A stretch of 64,000 bases of DNA, from assembly GCA_903813345.2 (NCBI GenBank), contig CAIIXF020000004.1, forward strand, positions 6,217,525 to 6,281,524, given 5' to 3'. The first letter of the stretch is position 1; every line of letters begins with the position of its first letter. The position numbers and the translations under genes were made by a program. Below are positions 48,062 through 59,520 of this stretch, piece by piece. This DNA comes from Owenia fusiformis (Eukaryota; Annelida; Polychaeta; Sabellida; Oweniidae). The notes beneath the pieces were generated by a model that saw nothing but the letters and a program-made list of their open reading frames with translations, made no database searches and had not been told where the DNA came from.

Positions 48062-48750
48062 ATTTTAAGACGTTCGGTATATAATATTTACAATTAAAAA
48101 ACTCCAGTAAAGGACATTTGTAATAATATCAGCTTGAGTCCATTATCCCCGTTATCCTTTGCTTTATTTTTGTTTCTCTATGTACTATTTTAGAATACTG
48201 TTATTAAAAATAATTTATTTTGGTCCCCCTTTCCATTGTCTCACTGTAAGCGATAATATTTGTCATAAGTTATTTTTATAAACATCAACCTACAATAATA
48301 CACAATGACACATTCATTTTTCCTTATTTAATGAAGCATTATTAAGTTGTCGCTTTATAATACTAAATGATAACACAACACTCTCACAAAGCAAACACAT
48401 ATAAGTCATAATAACCTGATACGTAACCGCGCTAGAGAAAATATTGTAAAACATGTAATGTAATTTTTTAGGTTATATCAGGACACATCATCGTCTTGCT
48501 TTTACAAATGTATGCTCTTTGTAAACTCCATAATCCTATAACGGGTATGATACAAGAAATAAATAAAAATAAATAATACATAAAAATAATATGTTATGAA
48601 ACTGGTAAAAATAACAATCGAAAATTGGTGGTCTCCTTTGATTAATTATCCCTTGCCGTGTTGTGGGAGAATACAAGAATCTATTATGATTTTCACGAGA
48701 TTAATTGTTACTACAATTTGATTTTTTATTGTTATCTACTGAGTTAGTAA
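48062..48750. other. 5' flank of gene B
   Basis: The putative promoter region of gene B. AT-rich, with a TATA-like element close to the ATG; nothing else identified. Confidence 0.35.
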
Positions 48751-48782
48751 GTCGGTCAGTCGGTCGGTCGGTCGGTCGGTCG
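48751..48782. repeat. (GGTC)n microsatellite
   Basis: About seven GTCG/GGTC units with one interruption. Confidence 0.95.
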
Positions 48783-49192
48783 ATAATGCATTCGATTCTC
48801 GTATACGTACTTTAAACACCCATACTGTATTATCATTCCATGGCACTTAATTTGTATACATTACTTAAGAAATATAGACCGAAAACAGGTACTATATCGA
48901 CGAATACACCCCGCAGGTCTAGGTACAAACGTTGATTTTTTGTACACCTCGACCGACGATTCGACAATCCCGCTGTTATGACGTCACACATCACTCGTAT
49001 TACCAGGGGTAGTGTTGACGAATATAACCCGGGTGAAAGGTTGACTTTGTTAACAGTTTATAGAAGGCGTTAATACGGTCATTTGCGAATACGGGATATA
49101 ACTGATCATTTCAGTAAAAATGGTGACATTATCCCTCGGGAAATGGAGATAGTGTTTCACAGCTAGTGCTGAGTGCAATTCGACAGCGTCCC

Positions 49193-49436
49193 AGTGGCGG
49201 ATCCAGGAACCAACAGGGGGGGCCCAAATTTGAGGTCAGGGAATTTGAGGCCCATTTTCTTCAAAATTTGGCCTAAAAATTAAAAAAATAAGGCCTTAGA
49301 AGGCCCAATAATGACCAAAAGGCCCATTTTTTGGGGCTTTAAGGCCTTTTTTGGCCAAACATTTTTTGGGCCCAACTTTTTTTCTGGGCCAACCTTAGGG
49401 GGGGGGGGGCGGGCCCCATGGCCCGGATCCGCCATA
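49193..49436. mobile_element. MITE with AGTGGCGGATCC ends
   Basis: Starts agtggcggatcc and ends ggatccgccata, with interior 'gggccc', 'aaggccttttttggcc' and a run of ten G. Full-length member of the family also seen at 24706 and 27905. Confidence 0.8.
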
Positions 49437-51265
49437 GGCGTCCAGTCTCTTGGGAATCGATTTTACTTTCTACAGATACCAATAGTATATCTGTGAATAG
49501 GCAGTGGTTAAAACGCCTTAGTAAAGTAACCTCCTTTGTTAACTTTTGTCAAACATAAATCAAATATAAAAGTTGTCATAACTTTATAAAAACTCAAAAA
49601 ATGTATCTGATTGTACTTTTCAGGTACGGGTATTTCATGATTAGTTCTTCATAAACAGGGCATAACTCATTTAAAATAACAAGAGGCATGGTGTAATGGG
49701 GAGTTTAAGCGCTTTTAAGTGATATTTTGCGAATGCGAATTTGGATGAGCGATAAGTCTACCTTTATTTAATCTTTTAATTTAGATCTAATTTGAATAAA
49801 AAATCAGTGAACAATATTTTTTCGCCGTAATTTTTAGTAACAATAACCGGTTCGTTGATTTTACCAATAATATATAAAATAAGAGCTGATTTTGGAGACT
49901 TTAAAGATGTAACGCATCCGTTTTTAACTCAAATTCCATGCATATCAATTTTTACTTACGCCTCAAGAAGATCTCCTGGCAGATTTTCAAAATTCAAAAC
50001 CATTTTAGAAATAATGTTCTCGAGATCTTGTTACTCTGTAACGTAATGATTGAATAAGGATAAAGTGTTTTATTTACAGTCTAACTAAAGTTGAAAAAAT
50101 GTAACGGTCGCCGTTTTTGATGTTATCAGGCTATTTCCGCTATACTCTACCATTAATTTGCCTTGGTACTTTGACACCATAATAGGGATTTGTGACGTTT
50201 TGTCATTCTAAATCAGAGAACACAAAGGGCAACACCGTTATCAACGTATTATCAACCTATTTCTATATCTATTTTAGTACTTTTCATTGAATCTTTATTT
50301 TTATAAAGTTCTTATTGTATGACTTTGGTTTTATTACTATCTACTGTACTATCTGTCCTGACAACTGTGGAATATGACGTCAACCTATTCGTAAATCGTA
50401 CTCTAAACAATTTGGAAAGTTAGGAATGACTTACGAAAGCGTACAAAAATGATCCATTCGCAACTTTACGAATTCGTAACTCATTCGTAACTTTTTAAAT
50501 ATCTACGAATTTAATAATTGTGAACGTTCGTTATTACGAACGGTACAAAAACGGGGCCCTGGACAACTCATTCCCTGAAAAGGTTTGTTTACAACTTTTT
50601 AACATTCTCAATTTTCAATCTCTTAATTTTGAAATTAAGAACGAATCAATTTTAAAAATAGCTGAGAGCTGTTTCTTCTTTCCATATTCCCTATCGTATG
50701 ACAGGCAAACATTTTAAGTAATAATTGCTAATATCAAGATGAAAGAGCTTGTGATCTCATGTTTATAATTAAACAGCTGAGGTAGGGATTTTAATGAGAA
50801 TTTTCATTATCAGTATGTTAATAACACATCATGGAATACATAAATAAGTACTAGATATAGTATAGAAATTGCAATTGCAAAACTTGCGACGAGGAGACGC
50901 TCAGCAACATTATAACTTACAATGGCATCTTACACTATGAAGGTATGTATATTTTAATTGATGAATTGCAAAGTTTGTTAACCAATAAGTTTAAATATGA
51001 AAACAGTTTCCTTATTAATGTAAAATCTTAATTTAGGGCATTGTGCAAGTATTCCAATAGATGCTAATCTGCTAGCTCTAATTGCAAATTCCTCTGTACA
51101 AGCCTTGAAAATAAAATAAAGTATCAGATAGCTTTTTGGATACAACAGCGCATCCAGGGAAACTTTTGTCAATATTCAACCTTTTTTGTACTTTATAAAT
51201 CATACTTAAGCTTTTTGGTTTTTCTTTGTTCGTCATTATCAATTATCTTTCTCTGAAAAGATCTC
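49437..51265. other. No gene seen
   Basis: AT-rich sequence with short open frames only. 50390-50530 is rich in 'acgaa' / 'ttcgt' words, a minor degenerate repeat. Confidence 0.35.
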
Positions 51266-52042
51266 GTGTCTGAATACAATACATATATTATATATTTTGT
51301 GCATATAGTTCAGTTTCTGTTTTTGACACAAAGCCCATCGATGAACTACACTGGTAACAATAAAAATTATGGGCCAGTTAATCTTGATTTTTCTCTTAAT
51401 ATTGCATCTTTGAATGCGAACGGTTTTGGCATCTCCAAACCTTATATGTCACATCTTATGGAATTTAATGATATTGTTTTAATACAGGAACATTGGTTGC
51501 ATAGTGGTTCAAAGCATGTTCTAGATGACATAGATATGCATTTTAATTGTACAGTTTTTGAAAGTAGTACAGATTTGTCTGTTTTTGATAATTACCATAA
51601 CATAGGTCATGGTGGCATTGTCATACTTATTAGAAATGATATACAACCGTTAATTTTGAAAGGTAGCTTGAAATGCAATAATGCAGATAGGTTATGTGCC
51701 ATTGATGTTAATTGTAATGGACGACACGTATATGTTGTATGTGTATACTTGCCACACCAAAATTGTAAAAAGGTTAGTTTTACAGAAGTGTTGGTTGAAC
51801 TTGAGATGTGCATAGCTGTTTTGATGAGAAAGGGTGATATCTTACTCACTTCGAGAGCCATGTTAGATTTTGAAACGTATGGCTCTCGAACGGGGAAATG
51901 GCTTATTCTCATGGTTTCAAATAAAGTCATGAGAAGGACTCGTTATCACCATTTCCGACTGGATTTTGGAGATAATATTTTTGTAACTATTTTGAGCTTA
52001 AATTATCAATGTAATTCCTTAACGCAAATTTGCTATAGGTGA
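51266..52042 (+). pseudogene. LINE endonuclease-domain fragment
   Basis: From about residue 35 the frame shows NIASLNANGFG, then IVLIQEHWLH, GHGGIVILIRNDI and YVVCVYLPHQ: the N-, E- and central motifs of APE-type endonucleases of non-LTR retrotransposons. The expected GDLN motif is not present. After about residue 195 the protein diverges into unrelated sequence bearing a small inverted repeat (tcgagagccat / atggctctcga). Truncated and not active. Confidence 0.75.
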
Positions 52043-52349
52043 AGGCTCAACTGCCCCATTGCAAGTGCAACCTTCTTGGATGTTGTGTGTTATCATTTCT
52101 ACTTCTACCCCTTTAAATCAATCAAGGCGTGAATGTTTATCTCCATTATTTTAAAAGTTATAACATCCATCCAATGTGGGAGCTCGAGTCTATGAAATAG
52201 ACCCCTGTATAAGTCATGTACCAATACAAGGCCAAAATTGGAGATTTTGTGAACTGATCTTTACATACGATTGTTGCTAATATATTATAGAAGTTTTCTA
52301 CTTATATTTTAACCCTTCCTCACACATAGGTGACAAAACATGCATGCAT

Positions 52350-53128
52350 ATGTTAAACTATATGTATATGATCAGAATTGGTCGCAATAAAGAAATATAT
52401 AATAGCTCTTGATACTTAAAATTCAGCGCGTTTGGAATTAGAGCTGAATTATTTTATTTCTGATTGGTTTAACGCCCTATGTTATTGAAATCGAACGCGA
52501 TTTGAAATGCGTTCGCTTGAATGGTTATGAGTTTGAGTGATATAAAAGGATTTGGTTGAATGGATCAGGCATTCTGCTTGTAGCAAGCCTACGTTTAGAG
52601 ATTCTGCCGTGCACTATGCCTTTAAACCAAGAATCGTCGGACCAATTAGGTCAAATGCTCGATAACAAAGTAAAGTCCCTCAAGAGAGAGATATCGGTAG
52701 AAAATGACTCGCTATTGAAAAAACTGAAAGTCGACACGCCAAAACCTAAAGGGAAAAGTAATAAAGAGCAATTCAAAGTAAACCAGACTGCCATTGATGC
52801 GATGGTCGGGGCGTTGGATAAACTCGAATTGGCTCTGAAAGGTGGCGACGAACCATGGAAGTTGCTCGAAGAAGCAAAAAACGACTTACTAGAGGGTAAG
52901 AAGCATATACTTTATAGAAACAAACTTATTCGCATGGCGGACGATAGTTCAGCGGGCTGGAAAACTGTCTCTGAATACGAAAAACTACCAGTAGCTTCTG
53001 ATTCAGATGACGACAGAAAAATAAGAAAAGCCGAGTCGTATGCTCATAAGAAAATCAAGCAAACTAAACAGAAACGTTTAAATAATTTAAATAAGTCAAA
53101 ACGTTCGAGAATCAGTAACAGTGGCGCG
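52350..53128 (+). repeat. Copy 1 of a duplicated 0.8-kb retroelement block
   Basis: Nearly identical to 54620-55404, starting at 'tatgttaaactatatgtata' and ending after 'gtggcgcgtccag'. It includes an aataaa-bearing LINE tail, a promoter-like leader and most of the gag-like frame. Offset between copies is about 2275 bp. Confidence 0.85.
52432..52615 (+). promoter_or_regulatory. Promoter-bearing leader repeat (copy 1)
   Basis: Contains 'gattggttt' (inverted CCAAT box) near 52462 and 'gatataaaagg' (TATA box) near 52540, about 75 bp before the gag-like ATG. The same leader recurs at 54707-54889 and, without a following ORF, at 55465-55645. It acts like a terminal direct repeat of a retroelement. 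Confidence 0.55.
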
Positions 53129-53155
53129 TCCAGGAAAAAACAGCACATCAATTAG
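52616..53155 (+). CDS. DIRS-like retroelement gag-type ORF (copy 1)
   Basis: 179 codons from the first ATG after the leader; a longer in-frame reading would need a TTG start. It is charged, lysine-rich and helical: NKVKSLKREISVENDSLLKK, EQFKVNQTAIDAMVGALDKL, LLEEAKNDLLEGKKH, NKLIRMADDSSAGWKTVSEY, then ASDSDDDRKIRKAESYAHKK. This order (helical coil, R-N-K-L-I-R-x-AD, GW-x-TV-x-EY, ASD-DD-KIR-AE) is, from memory of invertebrate genomes, that of ORF1/gag proteins of DIRS/Ngaro-type elements. It stops before any zinc knuckle. No reverse transcriptase or tyrosine recombinase is linked. Probably non-functional. Confidence 0.6.
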   Translation: MPLNQESSDQLGQMLDNKVKSLKREISVENDSLLKKLKVDTPKPKGKSNKEQFKVNQTAIDAMVGALDKLELALKGGDEPWKLLEEAKNDLLEGKKHILYRNKLIRMADDSSAGWKTVSEYEKLPVASDSDDDRKIRKAESYAHKKIKQTKQKRLNNLNKSKRSRISNSGASRKKQHIN

Positions 53156-54130
53156 AAAGGGGATTGAGAAATGGCATACACTGTGCATTATTAATCGTCT
53201 TTACATTTTACACTTTGATGCATGGGACTCTGTCACAGTAGCAAGAGGTTACATGATCCAGATAGACATGGTGTCCGATTTGATATGATTTAGAAATAAT
53301 ATTAGAAATGCACTTAGTGATATAATGACTAATTTCATCAGTAATACACTAAACCATTCAATGAATTCTTATACAATAACCAACAAAGCATTCTTACATT
53401 TAACCTTGAGTTTACAATATATATTACTCAGCCGTGAACTATAAAGTTAAAACAGTTTTCATGATTTTTTTAATTTCCACTGGTTATCCACTCCACCCGA
53501 AACAGTTGGGTAACAAAATGACGATTTTAATTTTTCTTTATTTCACGCATTATATGCACTATTTTCAAATTTGTTTTATCTCAAACATTATTCAATGATT
53601 CGAGAGAAATTCAGAAAAGATTCTTCCCGAGAAGGTCTTGTTTTTCGTTGAGCTTGCATAGTATAATACAGACCGTCAAAGCAAGGGAAGAATATTTTCT
53701 GTATTTTACGAGTAATCATTAAATAATATTACATAAACCCCCCCCCTCCAAATAACATACAACCCCCCCCCCAAAAAAAAACATTTCCATTTCCTTGGCT
53801 TGGGACCGGTGAAACAAATCAACCTTCTCACCTGATGTATTTTTTCAAAATCTTGTTTAAAATGAATATTATAGACGCTGGTTGACAGACACTATAATAA
53901 ATTCGAACTTATGTTATACCGAATTAAAGATGGGTAAATTCCCTATCAACTGGTATATAATATGATATGTTTTCATAAAAAACAATATTTATTTTTGAAA
54001 TACCAGTGTCCCATTTTTGGACCACCCTGTATATACAGTACATGTGTAGTTCATGTCAAAATTGGCAATTGTCAAAATATCAACGTAGATAAAATAGAAC
54101 GAATATTGATGCTATGTTCTGTTCTAGCTG
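53156..54130. other. Spacer with poly-C runs
   Basis: Short cytosine runs at about 53739 and 53765 followed by an A run. No gene seen. Confidence 0.4.
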
Positions 54131-54161
54131 TTAGTCTCTGCAAAGATGGCGTTTTCAATGT

Positions 54162-54566
54162 ATGACATATAATAAAATCAAACATTATAGAAAAGTAGTA
54201 ACTACTCGTACTCCAATAGTCTGGTACCAGCTATGTAAATACAAACCTGAAATGATATTCAAATGTAAACTTATGGTGAGACTACTGGTTGGTGAAGGTG
54301 TTGGTCGTCATACCGAGCCAAATGTGAATAGGGTATGCCCAATGTGCAATTCGCATGAATCATTGTTACATTTTATTAAGTTTTGTGATGTGCTGGAAAC
54401 AATTAGAGATCCTATACGACCTTACTTAGGCGGAAGTGACCTAAATGTAATTGAAAATATTTTTGCCCCAAATGAATATGATGATTGTATTATAATAGCC
54501 AGGACAGTGTATCATATGTACCAATTGAGAACTAGATTTCTCAATTCTCTAAACGTCCTGCACTAA
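54162..54566 (+). pseudogene. LINE ORF2 C-terminal fragment
   Basis: 134 codons ending in a C-x2-C ... H ... C motif (RVCPMCNSHESLLHFIKFCD) as in the C-terminal zinc region of non-LTR reverse transcriptases. Followed by a 3' UTR with aataaag near 54659. It could be the 3' end of the same element whose endonuclease lies at 51266, with the middle lost, but this is not proven. Confidence 0.65.
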
Positions 54567-54619
54567 ACAACTACTGTATATTTTGTTATATTTTTGTATG
54601 TTTTTTCTTCACAACCTTT

Positions 54620-55404
54620 TATGTTAAACTATATGTATATGATCAGAATTGGTCGCAATAAAGAAATATATATATATAGCTCTTGATACTTAAAATTCAG
54701 CGCGTTTGGAATTAGAGCTGAATCATTTTATTTCTTATTGGTTTAACGTCCTATGTTATTGAAATCGAACGCGATTTGAAATGCGTTCGCTTGAATGGTT
54801 ATGAGTTTGAGTGATATAAAAGGATTTGGTTGAATGGATCAGGCATTCTGCTTGTAGCAAGCCTACGTTTAGAGATTCTGCCGTGCACTATGCCGTTAGA
54901 CCAAGAATCGTTGGACCAATTAGGTCAAATGCTCGATAACAAAGTAAAGTCCCTCAAGAGAGAGATATCGGTAGAAAATGACTCGCTATTGAAAAAACTG
55001 AAAGTCGACACGCCAAAACCTAAAGGGAAAAGTAATAAAGAGCAATTCAAAGTAAACCAGACTGCCATTGATGCGATGGTCGGGGCGTTGGATAAACTCG
55101 AATTGGCTCTGAAAGGTGGCGACGAACCACGGAAGTTGCTCGAAGAAGCAAAAAACGACTTACTAGAGGGTAAGAAGCATTTACTTTATAGAAACAAACT
55201 TATTCGCATGGCGGACGATAGTTCCGCGGGCTGGAAAACTGTCTCTGAATACGAAAAACTACCAGTAGCTTCTGATTCAGATGACGACAGAAAAATAAGA
55301 AAAGCCGAGTCGTATGCTCATAAGAAAATCAAGCAAACTAAACAGAAACGTTTAAATAATTTAAATAAGTCAAAACGTTCGAGAATCAGTAACAGTGGCG
55401 CGTC
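54620..55404 (+). repeat. Copy 2 of the duplicated retroelement block
   Basis: Same content as 52350-53128 with scattered substitutions and a few extra AT units near 54670. Confidence 0.85.
54707..54889 (+). promoter_or_regulatory. Promoter-bearing leader repeat (copy 2)
   Basis: 'attggttt' and 'gatataaaagg' as in copy 1, directly before the second gag-like ORF. Confidence 0.55.
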
Positions 55405-55474
55405 CAGCAAAACTCCAATCATCACTTACGTCGACGGGATTGGAGCCGAAATCAAGACCGATGTTTGGAATTAG
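54890..55474 (+). CDS. DIRS-like retroelement gag-type ORF (copy 2)
   Basis: 194 codons from its ATG, almost identical to copy 1 over about 170 residues. It then differs after SNSGAS, ending in IITYVDGIGAEIKTDVWN. The different 3' ends show that the two copies were cut by separate events, or that one was joined to new sequence. Its stop lies inside the start of the third leader copy. Confidence 0.6.
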   Translation: MPLDQESLDQLGQMLDNKVKSLKREISVENDSLLKKLKVDTPKPKGKSNKEQFKVNQTAIDAMVGALDKLELALKGGDEPRKLLEEAKNDLLEGKKHLLYRNKLIRMADDSSAGWKTVSEYEKLPVASDSDDDRKIRKAESYAHKKIKQTKQKRLNNLNKSKRSRISNSGASSKTPIITYVDGIGAEIKTDVWN

Positions 55475-55645
55475 AGCTGAATCATTTTATTTCTGATTGG
55501 TTTAACGTCCTATGTTATTGAAATCGAACGCAAATTGAAATGCGTTTGCTTGAATGGTTATGAGTTTGAGTGATATAAAAGGATTCGGTTGAATGGATCA
55601 GGCATGTAGCAAGCCTGCGTTTAGAAATTCTGTCGTGCACTATCA
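55465..55645 (+). repeat. Third, ORF-less copy of the leader repeat
   Basis: Runs from tggaattagagctgaatcat to gtcgtgcacta, including 'gatataaaagg', and stops exactly where the next element's inverted repeat begins. With 54707-54889 it forms an LTR-like direct repeat around the gag ORF. Confidence 0.7.
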
Positions 55646-55699
55646 CGGGTAGTATCTAAAGCCCCGCTATGATTTAAAAGTCGCGAGCAAGTTCCCGCT

Positions 55700-56660
55700 G
55701 AAATCACGAGGAATAAAAATAAGTCATGGGTTATTTTTTGTTAACTTGAATTGTATGATTTACAAAGCATTTTCTTTTAATTAATCCCAATGATTACATA
55801 GTAATGAGACTAAAAAAGCAACTGCTGGAAAAAATGTATCACGAGCGGTCGTTCTGTGGTTCGTTATTTGTCAATTGAAGAGAGAATGTATCATTTTGAA
55901 TCTTTATCTATATATTTCTATACGTTATTGGTGGAGAACGATGTTGTGTTGTGGTTCAAATAACGATAGTGATATGAAATAAAGATGTATCGAGTTTCAC
56001 TTCCAAAAGCTTAACAGAACATTTTATAATTAAATCTTATCACATCCCTAGAGGCCCCGCTTCTAGCAGGAGCAATAAAGCAAAGATCCCGCTGAAATCA
56101 GGAGGAGGCCCCGCTGAAAACACGAGGAGGTCCCGCTGAAAACAGGAGCAAGTGTCTCTCAAAAATGAAGCGAATCCCGATTATACCCTGAAAATTTCCC
56201 ACTTTCGTATCCACCTTGATCCACTATTGTACCCAGTTTGATGAATACATTATTTGTCAATACAATTCTCAATAACAGCAAATACAACTGTTAAATATAG
56301 TTCATATTATGATACGTTGTTATGGAAAAACTGCAGTATATGTCCATGCCAATTAACAGAATAATAAAGATCATCTAAGATATGTGATGAGTATATATAG
56401 GATATATTGTGCTTAAAAAATTCTGTATTGGCACAAGATGAAATCAAATGCAAATACAGTATATCGAGAGCAAAATATATCCTATGTTGCGCTTCAAATC
56501 ATTGTATAACGTTTTTATCGTGTGATCTTAGGCCAATACATTTTACTACATAGTCCCTAGGGAATATTCTGTATTCTCTGTATTGCAACTGAGATAGTCC
56601 CCTCTGTTCCACATTTTAGTACAAGTCGATATTCAGTAAGATACACGAATAAGCGTGCGT
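55700..56660. other. Left interior of the TIR element
   Basis: Apart from the subterminal repeats, AT-rich non-coding sequence. Confidence 0.4.
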
Positions 56661-56739
56661 TTAGGTCAACCTAAAACGATTTAATCAGAATAATGTTAAT
56701 GAATACTATTTCTATATCAATCTCCTGTTGCTCACTTGC

Positions 56740-59040
56740 ATACTCGCTTCCTTCCTTCTTTGCTTCCTCCTCGCTTCCTCCTCGCTTCCTTCCTTCCATG
56801 CTTCCTCCTCGCTTCCTTCCTTCCATGCTTCCTCCTCGCTTCCTTCCTTCCTTGCTTCCTTCATTCCTCGCATCCTTCCATCCTTGCTTCCTTCCTTCCT
56901 TGCTGCCTCCCTTCCTTCCTTGCTGCCTCCCTTCCTTTCTTCCACGCTTCCTTCCTTCTTTGCTTCCTCGCTCCATTCCTTCCTTGCTTCCTCGTTTCCT
57001 AGTTTCCTTCCTTCCTCACTTCCCTCCTTCCTTCCTTGCTTCCTCGCTTCCTTGCTTCCTTGCTTCCTTGCTTCCTCGCATCCTTGCTTCCTCGCATCCT
57101 TGCTTCCTCGCATCCTTCCTTCCTCGCTTCCTTCCTTCCTTTCTTGCTTCCGAGCTTCCTTTCCTTGCTTTCTCCCTTCCTCGCTTCCTAACTTCCTCCT
57201 TCTTCGCTTCATTGCATCCTCCCTTCCTCCTTCTTCGCTTCATTGCATCCTCCCTTCCTCGCTCCATTGCATCCTCCCTTTCTCGCTCTGTTCCTTCCTT
57301 GCTCCCTCCCTTCCTTGCTCCCTCCCTTCCTTGCTCCCTCCCTTCCTTGCTTCCTCGCTTACTTCCTTCTTCGCATCCTTCCTTCCTTGCTTCTTCATTG
57401 CTTCATTCCTTCCTCGCTTCCCTCCTTCCTTGCTTCCTCGCTTCCTTCTTTCCTTGCTTCCTAGCTTCCTTGCTTCCTAGCTTCCTTCCTTCCTCGCTTC
57501 CTTCCTTCCTTGCTTTTTTCCTTCTGCACTTCCTTCTTTCCTTTCTTCCTCGCTTCCTTCCTCCCTCGACTCTTGTTTTCTTGTTTCCTTTCTTCATTAC
57601 TTCCTCACTTCCTTCCTTCCTCTCATCTTTCCTTCCTCGCTTTCTTGCTTCCTTCCTCGCTTCATTCCTTCCTTGCTTCCTCGCTTTCTTCCTTCCTTAC
57701 CTCTTTCCTTCCTCGCGTCCTTCCATCCTTCCTTGCTTCCTCGCTTACTTCCTTCCTCGCCTCTTCTTTTCTCGCTCCCTTCCTTTCTTCCTCGCTTCCT
57801 TCCTTCCTCGACTCTTCTTTTCTTGCTTCCTTTCTTCATTGCTTCCCCACGTCTTTCCTTCCTCTCATCTTTCCTTCCTCGCTTCCTTGCTTCCTTTCTC
57901 GCTTCTTTCCTTCCTCGCGTCCTTCCTTCCTTCCTTGCTTCCTCGCTTTCTTACTTTCTCGCCTCTTCTTTTCTTGCTTCCTTCAATCCTTGGTTCCTCG
58001 CTTCCTTCCTTCCTCGCATCTTTCCTTCCTCGCTTTCTTCCTACCTTGCTTCTTTGCTTCCTTCCTTCCTCGTTTCATTACTTCCTCGCTTCCTTCCTCG
58101 CTTCCCTCTTTCCTTCCTCGCTTTCCCTTTCCTTTCTCGCTTTTTTCCTTCCTTGCTTCTTTCTTCCTTCTTTGCTTCCTCGCTTCCTTCATAAAATTTC
58201 TTCCTCATTTCTTTCCTGTCTTCCTTCCTTTCCTGCTTCATTCCTTCCTTCCATGCTTCCTCGCTTCCTTTATTGCTTCCTCGCTTCATTCCTTGCTTCC
58301 TCGCTTCCTTCTTTCCTTGCTTCCTCGTTTCCTTTCTTCCTCATTTCTCTCCTTCCTTCCTCATTTCTCTCCTTTCTTCCTTGCTTTCTTCCTTCCTCCC
58401 TTCCTTCTTTCCTTGCTTCATCGCTTCCTTCTTTCCTTGCTTCCTCGCTTCCTTCATTCTTTCCCTGCTTCCTTTTTTAATCGCTCCATTCCTTCCTTGC
58501 TTCCTTTCCATTCTTGCTTCCTTGCTTTCTCGCTTTCTTGCTTCCTTGCTTTCTCGCTTTCTTGCTTCCTTGCTTTCTCGCTTTCTTGCTTCCTTCCTTT
58601 CTCGCTTTCTTCCTTCCTTCCTTACTTACTTCCTTGGTTTTTTCCTTCCTTCCTTGCTTTTTTCCTTCCTCCTTTCCTTCCTTGCATTTTTGCTTGTTTC
58701 CTTCCTTCCCTGCCTCTTCGTTTCCTTCCTTCTTTGATTCCTGGCTTCCTTTTCCTGGCTTCCTTCCTTGCTTCCTGGCTTGCTTCCTTCCTTACACGCA
58801 TCATTCCTTCCTTGTTCCCTCGCTTCCTTCTTTCCTTTCTTCCTCAGTTCCTTCCTTCCTTGCTTTCTTCCCTCCTTGCTTTCTCGTTTCCTTGCTTCCT
58901 TCCTTCTTTCCTTCTTTCATTGCTTCCTTGCTTCTTTCCTTCCCTCCTTCTTTCCTTCCTTCCTTCCTTCCTTGCTTACTTCCGTTACTCTCACCATCAC
59001 TTCCTCGATTTACTTCCTCTATTCTTTCCTTACTTGCTTG
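56740..59040. repeat. 2.3-kb polypyrimidine tract (TTCC/TTCCTCGC)n
   Basis: The plus strand is almost only C and T, with regular G from 'ctcgcttcc' / 'cttgcttcc' units and a few A. The period is 4 with an 8- to 12-bp higher order. Very long open frames run through it on both strands (up to about 595 codons, Leu-Pro-Ser-Phe or Lys-Arg-Glu-Gly only). These come from the stop-free repeat and are not genes. Confidence 0.95.
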
Positions 59041-59099
59041 CTAACCCAATTACTTACTTATTTAAAGACGCACGAAGGAAAGATAGAAGAAAACAGTTT

Positions 59100-59520
59100 A
59101 CAAATATCGAACCCACGCACGCAAGAACACAGGTACGAACGAACGCATGAATGAACGCACGCACGAACAAACACACAAACGAACGCAAAAAGAACAAATA
59201 AACGAACGCACGCATGAATGGACGGTCGAACGGAAGCACGAACGGACGGCTAGACGGACGCACTCAAAAACGAAAGGGTAGCCAGACGAAAGCAAGCACA
59301 AACGGACGGTCAGACGAACGCATGCCCACACGAACGGACGGACGATCGCACGAACGGATGCACGCACGAACGAACACATGGACGGTCGGACGAACGCTGC
59401 CACGAACGGATGGTCGTGCGATACACGCACGAACGAACAATCGGTCGGATGAACGTACGCATGAACGAACGGACCGTCGGACGAACGCACGCACGAATGA
59501 ACGGTCGGACAAAGAAACCA
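59100..59520. repeat. Degenerate (ACGA/ACGG/ACGC)n tract
   Basis: Tetranucleotide-period sequence (gaacgaacgcacgcacgaac and variants), CpG-dense. Long frames on both strands are again repeat artefacts. Confidence 0.92.

Noticed and set aside
52556-52615. N-terminal extension of the gag-like ORF starting from TTG
   Set aside because: The extension lies in the promoter leader just downstream of a TATA box; the ATG at 52616 is the more likely start.
56693-59154. Very long open frames (up to about 595 codons) on both strands
   Set aside because: They are translations of a TTCC-type tetranucleotide tract that lacks stop codons in several frames at once; low-complexity Leu-Pro-Ser-Phe or Lys-Arg-Glu-Gly only.
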